A DNA stretch of 45,913 bases from Bacteroidales bacterium. Lineage in GTDB: Bacteria; Bacteroidota; Bacteroidia; Bacteroidales; P3. The notes below the pieces were generated by a model. The model did no database searches. It worked only from the letters and a program-made list of their open reading frames with translations, and was not told the origin of the DNA. Position 1 is the first letter of the stretch. Each line of letters opens with the position of its first letter. The translations under genes and the position numbers were made by a program. Positions 40,173-45,913 of the stretch are shown here, piece by piece. The DNA lies in assembly GCA_024400505.1 (NCBI GenBank), contig JAKSMP010000017.1, positions 1 through 45,913 on the forward strand, given 5' to 3'.

Positions 40173-40218
40173 TAGTAATCAGTGGCATAGCATCAACGAT
40201 GCAAACTCAATTGGGTTT

Positions 40219-40227
40219 GCAAAGATA
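40219..40227 (-). promoter_or_regulatory. -7 element of the acyltransferase operon
   Basis: The minus strand reads TATCTTTGC, about 47 bp upstream of the ATG at 40172. Confidence 0.6.
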
Positions 40228-40264
40228 CTCAAATTTTTTGGAATGGCAGTCTCTTGCTGTGCGA

Positions 40265-40657
40265 TCAACGCTGTATCTTCCAAAATGAAGAAATGCCAGC
40301 CAAGCAAAGCGCAAGGCCCAGGCCGGTGTAGAAATAGGCAAAAAAGGAGGTGGGGATAGAACTCAAATGGCGGAGCACAATACCCAGGGTCATCATAAAG
40401 GCGATGATGAGGTAGCCTTTGACCGTCAAGAATTTATATAGCGGTGCCTTGGGATGCTCCATAGCATTGATGCGTTGGGCATTCTTGCCTATGACGCGCA
40501 AAAACATAAGGCTAAAAAGGATAAATACAACGATAGACCACAGCCACACACAAGTGCCATCCTCAATGGCCGCCGTAATGCCGAAGCGGGCAATGTTGAT
40601 GCCAGCAGCCGCCCACACAAGGGCATTGGTGATGATAAGCCATTTTTTATGAACCAT
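40265..40657 (-). CDS. Small four-helix membrane protein, unknown function
   Basis: A 130-residue hydrophobic protein with four likely membrane segments (about 8-26, 36-55, 77-95 and 104-122). The short loops include RVIGKNAQRINAMEHPKAPL. I recognise no domain. It has no signal peptide beyond the first helix. It is encoded between the acyltransferase operon's promoter and the lipoprotein gene, on the same strand as both. Confidence 0.7.
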   Translation of the reverse strand: MVHKKWLIITNALVWAAAGINIARFGITAAIEDGTCVWLWSIVVFILFSLMFLRVIGKNAQRINAMEHPKAPLYKFLTVKGYLIIAFMMTLGIVLRHLSSIPTSFFAYFYTGLGLALCLAGISSFWKIQR

Positions 40658-40768
40658 AAATAATGTTTACAATAATGTATGCGAATTTGTGCTAAACTTG
40701 CATATCCCTTGTCTATAGCCTCTCCACACGCCATAGTTGTTGCCTGGTGGTTCTCGCTATTGCACAAT

Positions 40769-41698
40769 TCATCTCACCTTCACAGCAAAGCCATCATAGC
40801 TGGCCGTAATGCTGTGGGATGGGTCATCCAGCGCGATGGTGAATCTGTCGTTGTTGCGAGTCACATGCAGCGTGCCGCTGCTGATATTTACAGTCTGATA
40901 CCCACCATTAGGCTGACTTTCTTTAACCTCCACTATTGCACTTGCCCCCGACAGCATATCGTTGTTGTTGGTGCTGATGGCGATATCCTCCTTCAGTTCG
41001 TCCTTTGTGGTGATGGTTAGTTCGTTCCTGTTGTTGTAGTCCCTGAAAAAATATTGGTGCGAGGACTCATTGCAATGTTCTTCTACATAATTGAGTCCCT
41101 GTGCTGCGGATCCCACTCTCAACGAACCCTGTCCTGTGGGGAACTCGGGACTATAGATACCTCCTTCAAAACAGAATCGCAGCAGCACCCCACTAACCAT
41201 TGAGCCCTCGCCATATATGCGATAGCGGCTGTTGCCAAACTTCACAAAAGTCACCGTTCCGCTGGACAAGAAGACATATCTATCATCGCCCATGAAATGT
41301 TCCGTGAAGGTCACAAAGCATCCTCCCTCGTCGTTGTATGTCGCATCGTCATGGATGGTGTAGGTAACCGAATCGCCATCAAACTTAGAGAAACCTATCC
41401 GTAGGCTATTCCCATCGTTCAGCATAACATTCAAGTAATAAGTATTCTCGCGGTAATATGTCGATGCAATACCGAAATAACCATGTTCGTAGGTATATGA
41501 CGTTTCCCAGTATGTCATCCATCCTGTGCACTCCAGAGGCACAAATACATTGGGGTCGCTAGGCTGATCGGGAATGTCAGGAGTGCCGGGAGTATCTGGT
41601 GTATCAGGTTCTTTTTGGCAACCCACCAGCATAACTGCCGACAGAGCCATCACCAAGGTGGCGATAATCACGCCCATCAAGTAACAAGTTTTTTTCAT
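40769..41698 (-). CDS. Predicted lipoprotein, beta-rich, unknown function
   Basis: A 309-residue protein with a lipoprotein signal: MKKTCYLMGVI, hydrophobic core, lipobox VMLVGC with the modified Cys at about 27. A Pro/Asp/Thr linker follows (EPDTPDTPGTPDIPDQPSDP). The remainder alternates beta-strand-like segments with no family I know. The start is the ATG at 41698; the longer reading begins with TTG. A -7 element lies at 41725-41733. Probably surface- or periplasm-tethered. Confidence 0.75.
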   Translation of the reverse strand: MKKTCYLMGVIIATLVMALSAVMLVGCQKEPDTPDTPGTPDIPDQPSDPNVFVPLECTGWMTYWETSYTYEHGYFGIASTYYRENTYYLNVMLNDGNSLRIGFSKFDGDSVTYTIHDDATYNDEGGCFVTFTEHFMGDDRYVFLSSGTVTFVKFGNSRYRIYGEGSMVSGVLLRFCFEGGIYSPEFPTGQGSLRVGSAAQGLNYVEEHCNESSHQYFFRDYNNRNELTITTKDELKEDIAISTNNNDMLSGASAIVEVKESQPNGGYQTVNISSGTLHVTRNNDRFTIALDDPSHSITASYDGFAVKVR

Positions 41699-41724
41699 AA
41701 GGCATAAGTGTTTAAAATGATTTT

Positions 41725-41733
41725 GCAAAAATA
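41725..41733 (-). promoter_or_regulatory. -7 element of the lipoprotein gene
   Basis: The minus strand reads TATTTTTGC, about 27 bp upstream of the ATG at 41698. Confidence 0.6.
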
Positions 41734-41859
41734 CAAAAAAAAATCGACTAAAACCCGTTGTCTGAATTGATTTCCCGCAAGGATAAAAGATACAAGTTTG
41801 TTAATAGCTCAGATTCATTTACTTGTCACTTGAATTTAGCGTGAACGGATGTGGCTATA

Positions 41860-42010
41860 AATCCGTTGCATCGGATTCGACAGACAATGCTCCTTTTCTA
41901 TATTAAATATCCCTGCGGATTATTAACATTGTGATGAGCGAGTGCAGAACAGAGCTTGCTCAAGTTATGCCGAGCCGAAACAATGTCAGCGAAGCTAATC
42001 CTTTTAGTAA
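41860..42010. repeat. Dispersed repeat, copy A (partial, one hairpin end)
   Basis: From CGACAGACAAT (41878) to about 42010 this matches 42761-42891 in the same orientation, with roughly 85% identity by eye. The core GAGTGCAGAACAGAGCTTGC is identical. A short hairpin (AATCCG, 41860-41865; CGGATT, 41872-41877) precedes it. The element overlaps the last codons of the archaemetzincin-like gene. The remainder of 41734-41859 has no gene or motif I recognise. Confidence 0.8.
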
Positions 42011-42624
42011 ACCTTAGGGATTGACAATCCGCCATAATAGTGTAAGAGTTTTTGTTTGCAAGTGTTGCATATATATATCTGTTTTTCTAGTTGTGGCTTT
42101 TTATTTGCATCGCAAATATAACAGTTTCTATCATTATTGGGGCAATGTTTAAGGCCAAAACAATGAAGCAATTCATGAACACCTACTTTATAAAACAATG
42201 ACTTATTGGAAACCCGATAGTCTGAAACAACTGCGCTATGTCCGGGGCAGAAGCTTAGTCCTAAAACACCATAGTCGTTAATGCCGTGCGCGGTGGTAGA
42301 AATATCGGAATGAGTCAACCCCAGTATGTAACCAGACTGAGGATGTTGGTTTCGAATAATTGAATCGGCTCTATATCTGTGTCTGGCAGTGTATATGTAC
42401 TTCTTTGGTAGCGTATCCACTTCTAGAAGATGCACCTTAACCGATATCTCGGGAACTAGTGTGTCAAAGCAATTCTGTATATCTGCTTGAAGTATAGAGG
42501 CTTCTTGTGTAGTGAAATTATTATAAGGCTGCAAATACACGGTTAACTCCTTAAATCCATTTACCGGGTTGTGGGAACAGCTAACAAGGATTAATGTTAG
42601 CAGGATAAAATATAACCATTTCAT
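42004..42624 (-). CDS. Archaemetzincin-like zinc metalloprotease, lipoprotein
   Basis: A 206-residue protein with a lipoprotein signal (ILLTLILVSC, lipidated Cys16). The protease signature is complete: HELLHCFGLKHC (150-161), the HExxHxxGxxH zinc site of metzincins with the extra Cys typical of archaemetzincins (M54). It is followed by Cys168/171 and CNTC (186-189), the family's second structural zinc site. Archaemetzincins are usually cytoplasmic, so an exported lipidated form is unusual. Cleavage targets are unknown. The 3' end runs into dispersed repeat copy A. Confidence 0.85.
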   Translation of the reverse strand: MKWLYFILLTLILVSCSHNPVNGFKELTVYLQPYNNFTTQEASILQADIQNCFDTLVPEISVKVHLLEVDTLPKKYIYTARHRYRADSIIRNQHPQSGYILGLTHSDISTTAHGINDYGVLGLSFCPGHSAVVSDYRVSNKSLFYKVGVHELLHCFGLKHCPNNDRNCYICDANKKPQLEKQIYICNTCKQKLLHYYGGLSIPKVY

Positions 42625-42713
42625 AACAATATTGAGTGTTTTAATGCAATTCGGCAGCAGTATTATGTGTTTATTTCTGTTGAATCAGATTTTATATTTT
42701 CGTTATTTTCGTC

Positions 42714-42915
42714 GCATCGGATTTATAATCCGATGCTTCTTATTATTAGGATTTTCAATCCGACAGACAATATTCCTTTTATTTGAATATTCATGCGGAT
42801 TATAAACATTGTGAAGATCGAGTGCAGAACAGAGCTTGCTCAAGTTATACCGAGCCGAAACAATGTCAGCGAAGCTAATCCTTATAGTAAATGGTGTCGG
42901 ATTATAAATCCGACA
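42714..42915. repeat. Dispersed MITE-like repeat, copy B, with hairpin ends
   Basis: About 200 bp bounded by two perfect hairpins: GCATCGGATT tat AATCCGATGC (42714-42736) and TGTCGGATT ata AATCCGACA (42895-42915). The interior (42761-42891) matches copy A. It encodes no transposase. It lies between the archaemetzincin-like gene and the BsuBI-type endonuclease gene and fills most of the 326-bp gap there. Confidence 0.8.
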
Positions 42916-42950
42916 CAACAGCAGTTGTCAGAACATCGCTGGGGCTGGAT

Positions 42951-43898
42951 TTATCTCTTTTCCCTTGGTCCCATAAATCTATCACCATTCAAGTGAATCA
43001 TATGGTCAGGAATTTCTGCAATCCATACTTCTGTTTCCCATGCCAAAGAATCAGAAAATTTTTTGAAGGTTTTGAAGTCCAGAAATGCTGTCACATAAAT
43101 TATCCCGGATGTAACGTTGCCCGTCATCTGACCTATCTCAACAATTCTTTTGGAATCCATCGGTCCTACAGAAGTAACGGATTCCACGAAATATATCCAA
43201 TCCTTGTCGTCCCGATAGAGGACTACATCAGGCATTTTGTCGTGGAGGGTTATCTCGAATCCAAGATTTTTGAGTTTCTTAACGTTCTTTACAAGATTTT
43301 TTTCTGTTGTATCACCCACATAAAGGCACTCTGAATTTGGAGCAAAACGTGGCGCAAATTCCTCGATAATAGCTTTCTGTAGCTGATTGTGCTTTCCAGG
43401 GGAGAATGTAAAATCCTGATTGTTAATCTTGACTGGCATCTTCTCCATCTGCTTCTTTGAGGCATATATGTCTTTTAGACTCTGGTGATGGTTCATAAAA
43501 GATTCTATTTCAAATTCGTTGTCCTCATGGACACTCATACCATCAATTTCTTGGATAGAACGAATTACCCTCAGGAACTCGTTGGTGATCCTGTAACGGT
43601 AGTTAGGACTATTGGTTGCCTTGCCGTTGTCCTCAATGATAGCAGCTGTGCGGAAATGGTGCATAGCTTTTTTTCGAAATGTTTCACGGCTATTTTCAGC
43701 GTAAGTAATACCGTATTCCTTATCAATGAAGTCTATTACATCATGGATTCGTATCCATTCGTTAGTTGCTTCTTCGAAACTTGTTTCCTTCTTGATGTTT
43801 GCCATGGCAAGCAATGTCAGACAGCATATTGCTGACTGTTGCTGTTGAGGCATCCCTATTCGTTCCAATAAATATTTGACGGTTTCTAATTTATCCAT
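42951..43898 (-). CDS. BsuBI/PstI-family type II restriction endonuclease
   Basis: A 315-residue endonuclease of the BsuBI/PstI family, whose known members cut CTGCAG. An N-terminal helical domain (1-140, with a winged-helix-like part, FIDKEYGITYAENSRETFRK) precedes the catalytic half: CLYVGDTTEKN, then MPDVVLYRDDKDWIYFVESV, the PD-(D/E)xK-type core with Asp and Glu. MTGNVTSGIIYVTAF and KTFKKF complete the family pattern. Its start lies 13 bp inside the end of the methyltransferase gene, so the methyltransferase is made first. Target CTGCAG is inferred from the family only. Confidence 0.9.
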   Translation of the reverse strand: MDKLETVKYLLERIGMPQQQQSAICCLTLLAMANIKKETSFEEATNEWIRIHDVIDFIDKEYGITYAENSRETFRKKAMHHFRTAAIIEDNGKATNSPNYRYRITNEFLRVIRSIQEIDGMSVHEDNEFEIESFMNHHQSLKDIYASKKQMEKMPVKINNQDFTFSPGKHNQLQKAIIEEFAPRFAPNSECLYVGDTTEKNLVKNVKKLKNLGFEITLHDKMPDVVLYRDDKDWIYFVESVTSVGPMDSKRIVEIGQMTGNVTSGIIYVTAFLDFKTFKKFSDSLAWETEVWIAEIPDHMIHLNGDRFMGPREKR

Positions 43899-45313
43899 TG
43901 CTCTATGATTGTGTTACAATTATGTTCGGTCAGTTCTTGTCCCATGAGTTGATTACCCATGTCAATGATAGTATCTGTATCAGGAACCGGCATGTTATTT
44001 ATTTCTGTTGAGTTTACCTGTGTGGATCCATTCAAGATACGGTAGTACGTATCATAGATGGTTGAGTTAAATAGAACATACAGACCATAGGCGAGTTCTG
44101 GAGTCTCGCATTTGATATAGTTTACTTTGTTCTGTGTACTGATGTGGGCATACTCTGGATGGTCCGACTGCAGATATATACCACACTGAAGCCGTCTTCT
44201 CTCCTCTTTTGCTGTGAAACGCTTTACGAGGAGATAATTTGTATTTTCTTGCAAGAATCCTGATCGATTGGTTGATATATATTCATACTCCTTTCCTACA
44301 GGCCATTCCACCCTACCATTGCGGATGTGTTGACTGTAGAATAATGGAAAGGTCTTTTCGGATGGTTTATCACGAAGGACATCTCTTGTTCTGAAATCGA
44401 CAATAATTCCTGTCTTCATTGGATGATTAATGGAAGTTAGTGTTTCGTTCAAGTGTGACAGTTTGTTAAGAATTGTAGATTCTTGTTCATCCGTCACTAG
44501 AAATATATACTGATTGCTTGCAACGACAACATTATAAGGGGCTTGAAACTCTCGTATATCAGTAAATTCAGATGTTGAAGAGGACGTTATTCTTACTGTT
44601 TCTGGATGCTCTGTTGTTTTCTTTATTTTAACTATAATGGTTTCTTGAAGAACACTTTCGCTGCCAAATACCTTGTCTCTGCTTGAAAAAAGGTGAATGT
44701 GGGCTATGATACAATTAGAAAATAAGTATTCACGGAATTTGGCAAAGTACGCCCCAGATGTCCATGATCTCGGAATGATATATACAAGTTCCTGGTTCTC
44801 TTTCAATGTTTCAATAGCTTTTGCCCAGAACAGGAAGTAAAGATTTGGCGTACCATGACAAACGTGGGGAAATGCTTTCGCCTCTGCATCATCCTTGCCA
44901 ATCTTCTTGTATGGAGGATTGCCAATAATGTAATCAAATTCATCCTCTCTCGATGTAGTTGTAAGATAATTGTCAGTTTTAATCTCAAAATCAAGATTTC
45001 GACCCTTTCTTATCTCTGTCAGGTTTTGCAGAAGTATTGGCAGCACCTTTTTGTCATTCTCATAGCATACTAGGCTTATATGGCCGTTATATCCCATATT
45101 AAGGATTCTTTCAACAATAGCAGCTGACAGCATGCCAGTACCGGCTCCTGCATCGAGAATTCTTATTACGGGCAATGCGAGATCTATAACGAAAAGATCA
45201 GCCATAAAGCGTGCTGTTAATTCAGGTGTGAAAAACTGACCATATTCTTTACGTTGAGTTTTGGGCATGGTTTCAACAAAAGACAATGTGGTTTCTGTAA
45301 CTTCTCGAAGCAT
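43886..45313 (-). CDS. BsuBI/PstI-type adenine-N6 DNA methyltransferase
   Basis: A 475-residue N6-adenine methyltransferase partner of the endonuclease. KEYGQFFTP (22-30), SAM-binding motif I LDAGAGTGMLSA (53-64), and catalytic NPPYKK (132-137) are all present. The C-terminal half (target recognition, about 230-440) includes TGIIVDFRTRDVL and SGFLQENTNYLLV, typical of M.BsuBI and related Eco57I-like enzymes. The start ATG at 45313 gives the full FFTP region. No clear TAnnTTTG promoter is visible upstream. It is the first gene of the pair, overlapping the endonuclease gene by 13 bp. Confidence 0.92.
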   Translation of the reverse strand: MLREVTETTLSFVETMPKTQRKEYGQFFTPELTARFMADLFVIDLALPVIRILDAGAGTGMLSAAIVERILNMGYNGHISLVCYENDKKVLPILLQNLTEIRKGRNLDFEIKTDNYLTTTSREDEFDYIIGNPPYKKIGKDDAEAKAFPHVCHGTPNLYFLFWAKAIETLKENQELVYIIPRSWTSGAYFAKFREYLFSNCIIAHIHLFSSRDKVFGSESVLQETIIVKIKKTTEHPETVRITSSSTSEFTDIREFQAPYNVVVASNQYIFLVTDEQESTILNKLSHLNETLTSINHPMKTGIIVDFRTRDVLRDKPSEKTFPLFYSQHIRNGRVEWPVGKEYEYISTNRSGFLQENTNYLLVKRFTAKEERRRLQCGIYLQSDHPEYAHISTQNKVNYIKCETPELAYGLYVLFNSTIYDTYYRILNGSTQVNSTEINNMPVPDTDTIIDMGNQLMGQELTEHNCNTIIEQWIN

Positions 45314-45507
45314 AGGTATGATTCCTTTATTCAGAATGATTGTAGTACGTGTATCGTTTTTTGCAACCTGTCACTGTCAATGGATACACCTTTGGGGCTA
45401 CTTTTTACGTATATTTTCTCCTGAGGCAAATACAACTCTTTTTGATTGAAATGTAGCAACAATGTTCGCAGAGATACATTGACAATAGTTGTTTAAGTAT
45501 ACAAATT
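45314..45507. other. Upstream region of the second RM system, no gene seen
   Basis: About 190 bp without an ORF of note. It should hold the methyltransferase promoter, but I find no consensus -7 element on the minus strand, only loosely similar TATTTGC text near 45425. Confidence 0.5.
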
Positions 45508-45540
45508 AGCCAGGTCTCTGCATACTACAGAGACCTGGCT
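45508..45540 (-). terminator. Terminator hairpin after glyS
   Basis: Perfect 13-bp arms AGCCAGGTCTCTG (45508-45520) and CAGAGACCTGGCT (45528-45540), 7-nt loop, 15 bp after the glyS stop. The following minus-strand tail (AATTTGTAT) is only moderately T-rich. Confidence 0.7.
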
Positions 45541-45554
45541 TGGATTATCGTATC

Positions 45555-45913
45555 TTATTTCACCTCGATCGGCTTGATGTGATCGAAGAGGAAGGTGCGG
45601 AGGTTGGCGATGGGGATGCGCTCTTGCTTCATGGTGTCGCGGTCGCGGACGGTGACGGAGTTGTCGGTGAGCGTGTCGTTATCCACGGTGATGCAGTAGG
45701 GGGTGCCGATGGCATCCTGGCGGCGATAGCGGCGGCCGATGGCATCTTTCTCGTCGTACTGGAGCATGAAGTCGTACTTCAAAGAGTCGATAATCTCGCG
45801 AGCCTTCTCGGGCAGGCCGTCTTTCTTGACCAAGGGCAGGACTGCGGCTTTGTAGGGTGCCAGCACTGCGGGGAGGCTGAGGACGGTGCGGGTGCTGCCG
45901 TCTTCGAGGGTCT
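45555..45913 (-). CDS. glyS: Glycyl-tRNA synthetase, C-terminal part (cut by window end)
   Basis: The C-terminal 119 codons of a class II glycyl-tRNA synthetase of the single-chain homodimeric type. The sequence covers the anticodon-binding domain: LAPYKAAVLPLVKKDGL, YDEKDAIGRRYRRQDAIGTP, and YCITVDNDTLTDNSVTVRDRD. The reading frame is open to the window edge (TLEDGSTRTVLSLPAV precedes), so the start and catalytic domain lie beyond 45913. This is a conserved housekeeping gene and marks the edge of the variable region. Confidence 0.95.
   Translation of the reverse strand, partial: TLEDGSTRTVLSLPAVLAPYKAAVLPLVKKDGLPEKAREIIDSLKYDFMLQYDEKDAIGRRYRRQDAIGTPYCITVDNDTLTDNSVTVRDRDTMKQERIPIANLRTFLFDHIKPIEVK

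Noticed and set aside
42703-42918. 71-codon minus-strand ORF
   Set aside because: It spans the MITE-like element exactly and is explained by the repeat.
1-45913. tRNA or rRNA genes
   Set aside because: No cloverleaf with a CCA end or rRNA-like sequence was noticed on either strand, although a covariance search was not possible.

Overview
The window looks like a chromosomal stretch of a gut- or rumen-type Bacteroidales. The evidence is a set of promoters with the Bacteroidetes -7 element (TAnnTTTG, mostly TATCTTTG just upstream of start codons), a giant secreted protein with a type IX (gliding-motility-type) C-terminal domain, a VirE-N/DUF3987 protein next to an HU/InlB-repeat protein, and a PPi-type phosphofructokinase. 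I cannot name the genus. Almost every gene is on the minus strand; the exception is one restriction-modification pair.

Layout. 1-480: heptanucleotide arrays with a ~115-bp direct repeat. 0.6-3.4 kb: a pfp-ushA-like operon. 3.8-5.7 kb: an AT-rich plus-strand C5-methyltransferase gene and a probable restriction endonuclease gene. 5.8-19.3 kb: a 12-gene Ter (TerD/TerY/kinase/phosphatase) operon with a calcium P-type ATPase as its last gene. A ~320-nt leader with an elaborate predicted fold precedes the operon. The whole operon lies between two identical 45-bp direct repeats that are the 3' end of the neighbouring HU-like gene, which suggests an inserted island. A 53-residue gene sits inside it, translationally coupled to a TerY gene. 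19.2-23.1 kb: HU/InlB-repeat protein, DUF3987 primase/helicase-like protein and a small helix-turn-helix protein. 23.3-26.6 kb: a long prokaryotic Argonaute lacking the catalytic residues I can align, followed by an unrecognised 374-residue protein. 26.9-34.4 kb: a ~2,500-residue modular T9SS-exported surface protein. 34.5-37.8 kb: an outer-membrane barrel protein, a GH25-like protein without its catalytic acids, and an AspT-family transporter. 38.0-40.2 kb: an acyltransferase, exonuclease and PLD-like operon. 40.3-42.6 kb: a small membrane protein, a lipoprotein and an archaemetzincin-like lipoprotein. 42.7-45.3 kb: a MITE-like repeat and a BsuBI/PstI-type restriction-modification pair. 45.6 kb to the end: the 3' part of glycyl-tRNA synthetase.

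How it works together. The region is rich in defence and stress functions: two type II restriction-modification systems, an Argonaute with an unknown partner, and a TerY-phosphorylation system. The two most promising observations are the inactive Argonaute plus partner beside a replication-like module, and the Ter operon as a possible repeat-bounded island with a structured RNA leader and an unannotated small protein. All functions are inferred from sequence reading alone; no search or folding program was run.
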